A stretch of 23,756 nucleotides of DNA. Source: a virus. Each line of letters opens with the position of its first letter. Positions within the stretch are counted from its first letter, which is position 1. The stretch lies in IMG/VR virus record IMGVR_UViG_3300021170_000069, positions 1 to 23,756 of that record; one strand, given 5' to 3'. Below the pieces are notes generated by a model. The model ran no database searches, was not told the origin of the DNA, and worked only from the letters and a program-made list of their open reading frames with translations. Positions 15,421 to 21,808 of this stretch are shown one piece after another. A program made the translations under genes and the position numbers.

Positions 15421-16179
15421 CTATCGGCTATTATACTCAGTAATCAACACACATCCGTTTCCGCCCTGGGCACCCGCAGCTGTCGAGGCGCTTCCTTGGC
15501 TCTGCCCGCCAGAGGCCCCACCGCCACAAATCGTCCCAGCCACGCCGCCTACGGCAGTCGCTGCACCTTCCACTCCTGGCGCTCCACCGCCCCAGGGACC
15601 GGAGCCTCCCGCGCCAGACTCGCCCGTCGGCGTTGCGATGCTTGCGCCGAAACCACGCTGCCCCGGCATTCCAGCAGGCACGAAATCGCCGGTGCCAGCC
15701 ACGCCACCAGCACCGGAAGTACCACCAGCATTTGCTGCTGCACCACCACCGCCGCTTCCACCTTTGCCAATACACAGTGTGCCAAGTGACGTATCATTCC
15801 CGGCGGTGCCAGGGTTATTCCCCGTTGCGCCGGCATTCGCCGCAGCGGTATTAGTTACCGCCTGCGAAGCACCAATCTGTGCCGCAGTAAGACGAACGCG
15901 GGAGTAAGAACCGGCGCCCCCACCGCCCCCAGACGAGACGCCAGTGGCGCTTGCTGCTGCGCCGCCCGAGCCGCCGCCTTGCCCAACGCATTCCACAACT
16001 GCGAACTGCAAGTTCGCGTTCGGAGTGTAAGTTCCGTTCGCAGAGGTTGTGAAGTACTGCGTTGTAACGCTGCCGAAGAGCGTCGAGACGCCGCCGGTGA
16101 CTAGCTGTGGAGCAGCAGGACCACTTGCAAGCAGCGCGAGGACGGACGCAAGAGCGAAGCTACGAAGCCACTTATTCAT
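15421..16179 (-). CDS. Secreted glycine-rich fibre-like protein
   Basis: A 252-residue protein with signal peptide (WLRSFALASVLALLASGPAA). Next is FTTSANGTYTPNANLQFAVV, the usual entry strand of glycine-rich phage fibre domains, and then a region dominated by Gly and Ala (GQGGGSGGAAAS, GKGGSGGGGAAA, CGGGASGGQSQGS) that ends NGCVLITEY. Four cysteines are present in the mature part. Such Gly-rich domains form polyglycine-type or beta structures in tail adhesins. A GAGG sits about 8 nt before ATG 16179. Export to the periplasm or outer surface is suggested by the signal peptide. It is the last gene of the accessory cassette before the gp10-like gene. Confidence 0.62.
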   Translation of the reverse strand: MNKWLRSFALASVLALLASGPAAPQLVTGGVSTLFGSVTTQYFTTSANGTYTPNANLQFAVVECVGQGGGSGGAAASATGVSSGGGGGAGSYSRVRLTAAQIGASQAVTNTAAANAGATGNNPGTAGNDTSLGTLCIGKGGSGGGGAAANAGGTSGAGGVAGTGDFVPAGMPGQRGFGASIATPTGESGAGGSGPWGGGAPGVEGAATAVGGVAGTICGGGASGGQSQGSASTAAGAQGGNGCVLITEYNSR

Positions 16180-16189
16180 CTGCTAGTCC

Positions 16190-16720
16190 TCACTGAATCA
16201 GGCCGTGGATGAATCCGACGGTACTAAGGGTAAGTGTCGCGCAGGAAGTGGAGCTAACTGCAACGGTAATTCCAGTGGAGTATACTGCCGGCGGACCAGA
16301 CCCGTAGGAAATGCCACCGATTCCGCCAGCGGCGATAGAAATGCACTCCACCATATTATTCGCGGCAACTCCTGCCGTCGTCGCACCGTTCACCGGCGCA
16401 GCGACAGCGTTGAATACCTGGAGCCAGCAGGCCGCTGTGCAGTCAGCATATACTGAGTATAGGTTCCCTGGTGTAGCTTTCAAGACGCAGCTAGATACTG
16501 CAGAACCGCAGACTACTGGGGTAATGCCGGCACTTGCTGCCGCGCTCGGCGATGGGGCGACAGGAAGCGGGAACGTTGTAGAAATATCCTGGCAGGACGG
16601 GGCAAGTTGCCCCGTTGCAGCAGCTACCGGAACGCAGACTTTCGTCGTCTGCTGGGCATTCGCAGGCAGCGGAAGCAGGAAAGCAAGAACGGCAAAAGCA
16701 AGTGCGAATTTCCTAGTCAT
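16190..16720 (-). CDS. Secreted Cys-rich beta-module protein
   Basis: A 176-residue protein with signal peptide MTRKFALAFAVLAFLLPLPANA, cut before QQTTKV. The mature part has eight cysteines, including SSCVLKATPG and ADCTAACWL. The C-terminal domain (LKATPGNLYSVYAD, WLQVFNAVAAPVNG, YSTGITVAVSS) looks like a small beta module that I know from phage virion proteins without cysteines. I chose ATG 16720, one base after the upstream stop, over the longer frame at 16756, because the signal peptide then begins properly. The function is unknown. The disulfide-compatible cysteines fit a location outside the cytoplasm. Confidence 0.6.
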   Translation of the reverse strand: MTRKFALAFAVLAFLLPLPANAQQTTKVCVPVAAATGQLAPSCQDISTTFPLPVAPSPSAAASAGITPVVCGSAVSSCVLKATPGNLYSVYADCTAACWLQVFNAVAAPVNGATTAGVAANNMVECISIAAGGIGGISYGSGPPAVYSTGITVAVSSTSCATLTLSTVGFIHGLIQ

Positions 16721-16721
16721 C

Positions 16722-16994
16722 TTACTTCTTCCCCTTGCCTTCGGCAAGCTTCTCAATGCTTACCTTCACCTCTGCAATTGTCTTCATGATCGTTCCCTGG
16801 CCTTCCCAGAGTGCCTCCACTCTGCTTCCCTGCGCATCGACTTTATTCCCGAGGGTTTCCACCTTCGAGTAGAACTGAAAGGCGTACCACAGCGCGCCGA
16901 CTGTGAAGCACACCGCAGTAATCCCCCGCTTAGTCCACACCCACAGCGCGTCGGTGACAACAATTTGACTCCCTGCAGTACGTTTCCTTGACAT
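16722..16994 (-). CDS. Single-pass membrane protein with coiled coil
   Basis: A 90-residue protein: basic N terminus (MSRKRTAGSQ), a membrane segment around 33-51 (ITAVCFTVGALWYAFQFY), then a heptad-like helix (VETLGNKVDAQGSRVEALWE) and a Lys-rich end. This plan resembles an inner-membrane spanin, but it is short and has no proven partner, so the call is descriptive. The ATG at 16994 shares one base with the stop of the 35-residue gene upstream (TGATG), so the pair is probably translated together. GGAAG lies about 6 nt upstream. A start at 17084 is rejected since it would run through the small gene in another frame. Confidence 0.62.
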   Translation of the reverse strand: MSRKRTAGSQIVVTDALWVWTKRGITAVCFTVGALWYAFQFYSKVETLGNKVDAQGSRVEALWEGQGTIMKTIAEVKVSIEKLAEGKGKK

Positions 16995-17101
16995 CACGGA
17001 CTTCCGCAGGTGTACAGGAGCAACAACACGCCTAGCAAGAGGGCGAGAACTAGTGCTGCGCCCTTTTGGTCCTTTTGCCACCATTCGCGCTTACGAATCA
17101 T
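16994..17101 (-). CDS. Tiny 35-residue membrane protein
   Basis: A short gene easily missed. Residues 1-14 are charged and contain two Trp (MIRKREWWQKDQKG), followed by a single Leu/Val-rich membrane helix of about 18 residues and an end in YTCGSP. The stop overlaps the next ATG by one base, and the start is 5 bases after the previous stop, so it fits exactly in the operon. A GGG-containing purine run about 8 nt upstream is a weak ribosome site. The C near the membrane end does not fit a lipobox well. It could be a lysis-related or holin-accessory peptide, but that is a guess. Confidence 0.55.
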   Translation of the reverse strand: MIRKREWWQKDQKGAALVLALLLGVLLLLYTCGSP

Positions 17102-17106
17102 CAACG

Positions 17107-17319
17107 CTACCCTACATTCCACCAGTTTACATTATCGAACCGGCCGCTGAGAATCGCAATCGCCATCATCAGGCCGATAATCACGAAGATAACTGTAAGG
17201 ATGTGCGCGGGAATGACGACGCCAAGAAGGGCAAGCACCCAGATAACTACGTAGTACGCTAGGACCACGAAGGCGATGCCAAGCAGGATCGCTAAGATTT
17301 TCACAAGGACGTTACCCAT
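17107..17319 (-). CDS. Two-pass small membrane protein, holin candidate
   Basis: A 70-residue very hydrophobic protein with two predicted membrane helices, about 5-29 (LVKILAILLGIAFVVLAYYV) and 37-59 (GVVIPAHILTVIFVIIGLMM), and a short polar C terminus (SGRFDNVNWWNVG). The size and two helices would suit a class II holin, but similar small membrane proteins of unknown role are common in Rhizobiales prophages. AAGGAG lies about 9 nt before ATG 17319. The frame extends to a TTG at 17403, but that part overlaps the preceding small gene and is rejected. Confidence 0.6.
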   Translation of the reverse strand: MGNVLVKILAILLGIAFVVLAYYVVIWVLALLGVVIPAHILTVIFVIIGLMMAIAILSGRFDNVNWWNVG

Positions 17320-17333
17320 TGGGAGACTCCTTC

Positions 17334-17516
17334 CTATAGTACCCGCAAGTCCGATTCTGGAAACACCATAATGATCCCAGTCGTGAGTAGTTTCACTCTC
17401 CAAAATCCGACTTCCTCCGCCGGACCAATGACTGTACCGAGAATTTCCCGCGTTCTGCCATCTGATCCCTTGTGCGTTACTTCCACTCGATCGAATTACT
17501 TGAACTTCTCTGGCAT
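17334..17516 (-). pseudogene. Small gene with in-frame TAA at codon 7
   Basis: On the minus strand an ATG at 17516 opens MPEKFK, followed by TAA at 17496-17498, after which the same frame continues for 53 codons to a TAG at 17334-17336. The part after the stop, FDRVEVTHKGSDGRTREILG, TVIGPAEEVGFWRVKLL, IIMVFPESDLRVL, reads as a normal small beta-barrel or SH3-like protein, and the first six codons fit as its beginning. A GTG at 17486 could start a 50-residue version, but it lacks a clear ribosome site. Either the gene has been broken by a nonsense change, or it starts at the GTG, or there is a sequencing error. The protein is not recognised. Confidence 0.5.
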
Positions 17517-17530
17517 CGGCAAGGCACTCT

Positions 17531-18127
17531 TTAATGGCTTATTTTCTGGATCATTTCATATATTAGAACAACTAAGCCAGCGCCGCCAACAAGATATGCC
17601 CAACTATCGCCCACCCCCTTCGAATGTCCCACCGCAGTATCTTTCGATACGCTGAGTGCCTGGATTGTCGCTGCCATTTCCTTAAGCGTTCCAGCTAACT
17701 GCGGGTCGCTCACGCTAGTTTCTCCGCCCCTTACATATTGGTTCTTCTCGACAGCCGAAATTCGCTCGTTAGTGGTGGCGCCAAGTTTGTCCACCGTACC
17801 GGAAAGCAGAATTGCGCTCTTGTCCGACTGCCGCTCCAGGATGTCGGCGATGCGCTTGTCAAAGTCCGTCCTGACAGCTGCTAGGCGGTCCTCATTCGTG
17901 GTTCTCAGCGCCTCGATCCGCGCCTCGTACATATCTCGCTGATCGCTGAGTTCCTTGTGCCGCCTGTCCTGGGCTTCCCTAAGATCATCCTGCCTCAAAG
18001 TGTCGCAGGCACGCAGTTTGTCCTGCGTTTCCTCCAGCGCCTTTACAAGCGCCTCAACGTTCTTCGTGGGATCGATGACAGCGTTGCCCTTGGCATCGAT
18101 CCCAATTCCAGCGCGAGATTCAGCCAT
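17531..18127 (-). CDS. Tail-anchored coiled-coil protein
   Basis: A 198-residue protein with a long charged helical region from about 20 to 165 (EALVKALEETQDKLRACDTL, RRHKELSDQRDMYEARIEAL, DFDKRIADILERQSDKSA) and a C-terminal membrane segment (WAYLVGGAGLVVLIYEMIQ), leaving only about five residues outside. It would therefore be inserted after translation with the coiled coil in the cytoplasm. Function unknown. No clear Shine-Dalgarno precedes ATG 18127; instead a GC-rich hairpin lies 10 bases upstream. The next downstream frame is the interrupted small gene. Confidence 0.62.
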   Translation of the reverse strand: MAESRAGIGIDAKGNAVIDPTKNVEALVKALEETQDKLRACDTLRQDDLREAQDRRHKELSDQRDMYEARIEALRTTNEDRLAAVRTDFDKRIADILERQSDKSAILLSGTVDKLGATTNERISAVEKNQYVRGGETSVSDPQLAGTLKEMAATIQALSVSKDTAVGHSKGVGDSWAYLVGGAGLVVLIYEMIQKISH

Positions 18128-18136
18128 CGCAAGTCA

Positions 18137-18161
18137 AGGGCAGCGTTGCGTTCGCTGCCCT
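18137..18161. repeat. 9-bp inverted repeat between OMP and coiled-coil genes
   Basis: AGGGCAGCG and CGCTGCCCT form a perfect stem with a 7-base loop, in the 42-bp gap between two minus-strand genes. There is no U-run after it on either strand, so it is not a standard intrinsic terminator. It could protect the upstream message end or limit read-through into the coiled-coil gene, which lacks a good ribosome site. Confidence 0.7.
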
Positions 18162-18169
18162 CCTTCCTT

Positions 18170-18898
18170 CTACCACTTCAGCGCAAGCCCAGCAAGGTAC
18201 GTCGTGCCGACGCCTCCGCAAGCAACGCCAGAAGGCAGCCCACTGCCGACGCAGATGCCTTTCTGCGGGAACTTCGTCATCGCGAACACATCGACGACAG
18301 AGCCGCTCGTAAGTTGCCCGAGCATCCCAATGCCCATGCCAGGGGACAGTCGCCAGTCGCGATTGCTCGCCATGCCGAAGTCCAGCGAGATGTCTTCCTC
18401 AGTTAGCGACCCAAAGAGATATGGCTTGATATTCGTCGCAACCTGGCCACCGGGAAGCGGCGGGAACGGCGGCGGCGCAAGGTTCCAAGTGGGGAAGAGC
18501 GCCGCGATGTCTTGCAGAGGCGCTCCGACCATGACCCGCTGCGTGAACGTCGCAGGACCGGAGAAGGAGAAGCCTTGCGAAGCACCGTTGAAGTTCGTCC
18601 AGCCGAACCAGCCCTCTGCAGCGGCGAAGTACTGCGAGTTAGGCAGGTTCCAAACGTAGCCAACAATGCCGGCTACGCCGATCTCGTTGGAAATAAGGGA
18701 GTTCGAGTTAACTCCCGGCACACTTGCCGCGACCTTCCCACCGCCGCCAAGTGTCCCCACTCCGAAGTAGAAGCCCTGAGTGGTGGGATAGGCTGCGAGG
18801 CTCAGCTTTGGCGGGGCTTTCAGCGGAACCATATCGGCAGCAGGGGCCGCCGTTGCAAGCAGCGTGCTTGCAAGCAACGCGATTGTGAGCTTCTTCAT
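18170..18898 (-). CDS. Outer-membrane beta-barrel protein
   Basis: A 242-residue protein with signal peptide MKKLTIALLASTLLATAAPA cut before ADM. The mature protein starts ADMVPLKAPPKL, a Pro-rich start known from Rhizobiales outer-membrane proteins, followed by alternating aromatic and small strands (QGFYFGVGTLGGGG, IGVAGIVGYVWNL, YFAAAEGWFGW) and ends in TYLAGLALKW with a terminal aromatic residue, the usual BAM recognition feature. One cysteine pair (ICVGSG, VACGG) is near the end. A strong AGGAG precedes ATG 18898. The longer frame to 18988 is rejected. Encoded within the late block of a phage, it may alter the host surface, for example to block superinfection, but no function is proven. 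Confidence 0.68.
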   Translation of the reverse strand: MKKLTIALLASTLLATAAPAADMVPLKAPPKLSLAAYPTTQGFYFGVGTLGGGGKVAASVPGVNSNSLISNEIGVAGIVGYVWNLPNSQYFAAAEGWFGWTNFNGASQGFSFSGPATFTQRVMVGAPLQDIAALFPTWNLAPPPFPPLPGGQVATNIKPYLFGSLTEEDISLDFGMASNRDWRLSPGMGIGMLGQLTSGSVVDVFAMTKFPQKGICVGSGLPSGVACGGVGTTYLAGLALKW

Positions 18899-18965
18899 GT
18901 TCCTGATCTCCTGTTGGCGGTATTGCCAAACGTGCAGCATAGCACGAAAGGGAGTCTCTAAAATG

Positions 18966-19355
18966 TCACACTCCAGGGGAATTTGCACCCGGTTGCGGGG
19001 CCGGTGGGACTACAACCGCCGGCTTCGCCACAGCATCCTGGATCGCCTTCTGCGCCGCTTGCGCCTTCGCATACGCCTCCGCAGCGGCTTGCTTCTTCGC
19101 CTCCAGCTGCGCAGCTATCTCCACAACCCTCGCTTGCGCCTGGGCAGAGCCTGTCTTTTCCCACCAAGACCACGCAGCGCCCAGCAGCGCAATGGCAACG
19201 CCACTTCCCATCTCGACAAACTTCCCCTGGGAAGTCGCATCGCCGGCAAGCAGGCCGTGGGAGGCCAATGCCGTCCCAGCGATGGTAATGTAGTGGCGAA
19301 GCTGCCCAAGGGCGACATCTTTCATCAGTGCAGTGGTCTGTGGATCGATCTGCAT
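18966..19355 (-). CDS. Holin-like membrane protein with Ala/Lys-rich tail
   Basis: A 129-residue protein. The first 60 residues (QLRHYITIAGTALASHGLLA, then GSGVAIALLGAAWSWWEKTG) fit the pattern of a phage holin family in which an R-H motif precedes a first helix and W-S-W ends the second. A Lys/Ala-rich coiled segment (EAKKQAAAEAYAKAQAAQ) and a Pro-rich end follow, which are not standard for that family. The ATG at 19355 is preceded by AAGGAG with a spacing of about 9. I rejected the frame start at 19442. It is the best holin candidate in the window, with the 70-residue protein as the second. Endolysin lies far downstream. Confidence 0.62.
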   Translation of the reverse strand: MQIDPQTTALMKDVALGQLRHYITIAGTALASHGLLAGDATSQGKFVEMGSGVAIALLGAAWSWWEKTGSAQAQARVVEIAAQLEAKKQAAAEAYAKAQAAQKAIQDAVAKPAVVVPPAPQPGANSPGV

Positions 19356-19378
19356 CGGCGGTGCTCCTTGCGCTGTTA

Positions 19379-19822
19379 CTACGATGAAACTGCCATTCGG
19401 CCGGAGGCCCATAGGCGAACGCCGCCCACGTCGCTGTAGCACCAGTAGACCCCTCGGAAGGCGTTACTCAGATTCACCGCGGCTCCAACTGCTCCACCGT
19501 CGATCTTGTCGTTCGCTCCGGCGGGGAACACCTGTACTGTCTGCCCGCCGTCATTCAAGATGAAGACGAGGTTCGGATTCGGAATGCCATTAGCGTTCGC
19601 ACCGCTGCCGGGGAGCTTCACCGCATCACTGGCGTTAGCCGCAGCGATTTGCGTGATACCGAGCGTGATTGCCTTCGCACCTGCTCGTGTCTGCACCGTG
19701 CTCGGCACGAGGGCCGAGGCAGTACTCAGCAGGAACTGCGATAGCAGCGCGTTGAGCAGCGAACCATCGACGAGACGGAAGCCCGATTGAAAGGGCTGCG
19801 GGGTATTGTCAACTTCGGCCAT
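19379..19822 (-). CDS. Small protein with fibre beta module
   Basis: A 147-residue protein not recognised by family. It starts MAEVDNTPQPFQSGFRLVDG, has a mixed central region (AGAKAITLGITQIAAANASDA) and ends with a beta module LVFILNDGGQTVQVFPAG, KIDGGAVGAAVNLSNAFRGV, YWCYSDVGGVRLWASG. This module resembles that of the 146-residue protein at 13450-13890. No signal peptide. AAGGAG lies about 9 nt before ATG 19822. It begins the accessory cassette, directly after the intergenic region downstream of the gp4-like gene. Likely a virion or fibre-associated part, low certainty. Confidence 0.55.
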   Translation of the reverse strand: MAEVDNTPQPFQSGFRLVDGSLLNALLSQFLLSTASALVPSTVQTRAGAKAITLGITQIAAANASDAVKLPGSGANANGIPNPNLVFILNDGGQTVQVFPAGANDKIDGGAVGAAVNLSNAFRGVYWCYSDVGGVRLWASGRMAVSS

Positions 19823-19997
19823 AGTAGGGGCTCCTTAGTTAGCAGCGGGATTGCTGCTGTTCCGATCGTCCGTAGGGCCACCATTGGAAGTACAATAGTG
19901 GGTCGTTAATCGTCTAAGCCAAGATCAGCTAAAGTTGTTGAACCCAAGCTTTCTTCATGACTTCTAGAGGCTAAAACATTCATTTTATCGACATCAT
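19823..19997 (-). other. Intergenic region between gp4-like gene and cassette
   Basis: The longest gene-free gap in the minus-strand block, and AT-rich in its right half compared with neighbours. It includes a 6-bp inverted repeat (AGCAGC, GCTGCT at 19841-19858) just before the ribosome site of the next gene. A 25-codon minus-strand frame at 19906-19983 lacks a ribosome site and looks like chance. I saw no convincing -35/-10 pair. The place would suit a promoter for the accessory cassette. Confidence 0.45.
19841..19858. repeat. 6-bp inverted repeat upstream of the 147-residue gene
   Basis: AGCAGC, a 6-base loop GGGATT, then GCTGCT. It is just upstream of AAGGAG for the gene starting at 19822. 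Too weak to be a terminator by itself and with no U-run. Confidence 0.5.
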
Positions 19998-20720
19998 TTA
20001 TCTGATTTGATCTGAATAAACATTATAAACTCCCGGCCGAACGAGTGCCTTCGGCATCTGCAAGCGCGCAATCTGCGTATTTGCCTTCCTCATCGCGTTC
20101 AAGGACGCCTTCGCGAGTTGCACATCCATCGGTTTCACTGGCAAGTCGTAGGCACTTCGAAGCCTGACGACCATATTATAGTGCAGCGCATTGAAGTAGA
20201 CAAGTGGCAGATTCAGTGTCGCTGCGAGATTCGCGACCTGCGAGAGAATTGCCTTCAGCGTCAAGTGCATCTCGTAGATCGCCGCTTGCGGAACGGGCCA
20301 GAAGTACACGACACCCAGTGGAAAGTCACTATCCAGGAACACGACCTCGGGAAAGGATTGCATCTTCTTCAGCGCGATGCGATTGTAGTCCTCCCTCGCT
20401 TGCAGCACCTCCACTGGGTAGTCAATTTGGTTTGGTTGACTCTGCACGGTCTGCCGAATGAAGGCGGCCTCAAGCCTGTCCGGCGCAGCAGTTACGTTGA
20501 AGTCTCCGCCAGGGCCAACGGTGTAGCTCTGCGCTCCGGTGGCTAGTTTACTCGTATCAACTGTGTGGTAAACTAGCCACCTTTCGTCCTGCCACTGCGC
20601 AAGTAGGAAGTTGAGCCGAGTCAGGAAGAGTGCGCTGTCCTGGCCACTCGCGGCCTGCCCAGTGCCGACAACTCCGGCATCGAATAGGCACAGGTTAGCT
20701 AGGTCCAGCGCAGTAGTCAT
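19998..20720 (-). CDS. P22 gp4-like head-completion/tail accessory protein
   Basis: A 240-residue protein that would bind the portal ring after packaging. Family marks are MTTALDLANLCLFDAGVVG at the N terminus, the LTRLNFLLAQWQDERWLVYH segment (31-50), SKLATGAQSYTVGPGGDFNV, RLEAAFIRQ, FLDSDFPLGVVYFWPVP, YEMHLTLK, and LPLVYFNALHYNMVVRLRSA near the C terminus. P22 gp4 also has peptidoglycan-cleaving activity, but no catalytic residue can be assigned here. It follows the upstream gene by 6 bp. Position after coat and before gp10 agrees with P22 order. Confidence 0.82.
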   Translation of the reverse strand: MTTALDLANLCLFDAGVVGTGQAASGQDSALFLTRLNFLLAQWQDERWLVYHTVDTSKLATGAQSYTVGPGGDFNVTAAPDRLEAAFIRQTVQSQPNQIDYPVEVLQAREDYNRIALKKMQSFPEVVFLDSDFPLGVVYFWPVPQAAIYEMHLTLKAILSQVANLAATLNLPLVYFNALHYNMVVRLRSAYDLPVKPMDVQLAKASLNAMRKANTQIARLQMPKALVRPGVYNVYSDQIR

Positions 20721-20726
20721 TCAATT

Positions 20727-21380
20727 CTACACCGCAGCGGGAGCGCCGGGGCCGGTAGAAGGCGCAACTGCAGGCGCCGGGGGAGGCGGAGCAGGGGCCT
20801 TTGGCGGAGCAGGAGGCGCAGCGGGCTTCGCTCCCGGAGCAGCGCCGAGGCTCTTCAAGAGCGCGTCCTCTTCCACCTTGCTCTTCACCACCACTCCATC
20901 ATGCCCCGCACCGATCCACTTGGGATACTCGGTAGCTGGGGCGGCGGCAAGTACAGCAGGGTGAGCCTTCACATAGGCGATAACGATGGTAGTGCGCCCT
21001 TTCTTCGGCTCACCATCGCGATGGAGCCACAGTTCGGTATCACTTCCAACTGCCGGCACGATGTGCGCGACTTGACCATCCACCTTCACGAGGCTTTCCG
21101 GCCTCGCGTCATCTTGCGATGTAGCAAGTGCGAATGTGCCACCCTCCCAGGGCTCATCCTGCACCACGACACAGAGCAGAACGAAGGTGCCCTTCGGCAA
21201 GATCGCAACTCTCGCCGCGCGCTTCTTGCTCGCCCTCGCCGCATCGCTGCGCGTCTTGAAGGCTGCCGGGGCTTCGCCCGGCTTCTGCACCGGGGGTGGA
21301 AGCTCGCCAAAAGTGCCATCGTCAAAGTTGAACGAGGCGCGGTGCGCGAGCACAGTCTCGTATTCGTTGTAGTCAGTCAT
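20727..21380 (-). CDS. Unknown late protein with Pro/Ala-rich tail
   Basis: A 217-residue protein of unknown family. The N-terminal half contains ASFNFDDGTFGELPPPVQKPGEA and a basic stretch (RASKKRAARVAILPKGTF), then a globular beta-rich part (VLLCVVVQDEPWEGGTFALA, HIVPAVGSDTELWLHRDGEP). The final 45 residues are almost only Pro, Ala, Gly and Lys (PAAPPAPPKAPAPPPPAP). A GGAG lies 8 nt before ATG 21380. It sits between the coat region and gp4-like gene, a place often used for scaffold, decoration or neck proteins; which one is not clear. Confidence 0.6.
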   Translation of the reverse strand: MTDYNEYETVLAHRASFNFDDGTFGELPPPVQKPGEAPAAFKTRSDAARASKKRAARVAILPKGTFVLLCVVVQDEPWEGGTFALATSQDDARPESLVKVDGQVAHIVPAVGSDTELWLHRDGEPKKGRTTIVIAYVKAHPAVLAAAPATEYPKWIGAGHDGVVVKSKVEEDALLKSLGAAPGAKPAAPPAPPKAPAPPPPAPAVAPSTGPGAPAAV

Positions 21381-21412
21381 CTTTCAGACTCCACTTGTGG
21401 CGCGCGAGCGCG

Positions 21413-21808
21413 CTATGTGGGAGGCGACGCCTCCACAGGGGTATTCGCAGGAACTTTCGGTGACAGGGCCTTCGGAACTTGCACAGAGGAAGTCTTCGCA
21501 GAAGTGCCGCTCAGGGCAGCCAACTGTGCGCGAAGCTCCGCAAGTTCATCCCTCTGACTTGCGACCTCCGCGGCGAGCTTATTCTTCTCCACGAGCACAG
21601 GGTCGCTTTCGAGACTTACACCGGGGACAGACTCACTTAGCAATGCGAGTTCCTCCCGCTGGTTCCCGACGATCTTATCGAGCTTGGAGCCATCCGCACC
21701 GAGCACTGTGATGCGCTTCGGATACTCCATGTAGGGGCGCGGCCGGCCCTCTGGATCGAAGGGGCCAATTTTGCCTTCGCTCGTGAGTCGTTCGTAGATT
21801 TTCAACAT
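21413..21808 (-). CDS. Small coiled-coil late protein
   Basis: A 131-residue protein. The first 35 residues hold a compact KIGPFDPEGRPRPYMEYPKR segment, followed by a helix with heptad spacing (PVLVEKNKLAAEVASQRDEL, AELRAQLAALSG) and a disordered Ser/Thr/Pro-rich end. Not recognised. The ATG at 21808 overlaps the stop of the 52-residue gene (TGATG), and AAGGAG lies about 9 nt before it. The leader shares GCGGTGCTCCTT (plus-strand sense) with that of the holin-like gene. Confidence 0.6.
   Translation of the reverse strand: MLKIYERLTSEGKIGPFDPEGRPRPYMEYPKRITVLGADGSKLDKIVGNQREELALLSESVPGVSLESDPVLVEKNKLAAEVASQRDELAELRAQLAALSGTSAKTSSVQVPKALSPKVPANTPVEASPPT

Noticed and set aside
15421-16179. Gly-rich protein as a PE_PGRS- or collagen-like host protein
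   Set aside because: The TYTPNANLQFAVVECVG entry strand is the usual beginning of a phage glycine-rich fibre domain and fits the context better.
17320-17403. Longer start for the 70-residue membrane protein
   Set aside because: The extra part overlaps the small gene at 17334-17516 in another frame, and AAGGAG supports ATG 17319.
18899-18965. Promoter before the outer-membrane protein gene
   Set aside because: A TATGCT and a GTGACA are present but 22 bases apart; two 5-bp stems are too weak to call.
19906-19983. 25-codon minus-strand frame in the intergenic region
   Set aside because: No ribosome site, AT-rich sequence, no overlap logic with neighbours; could be chance.
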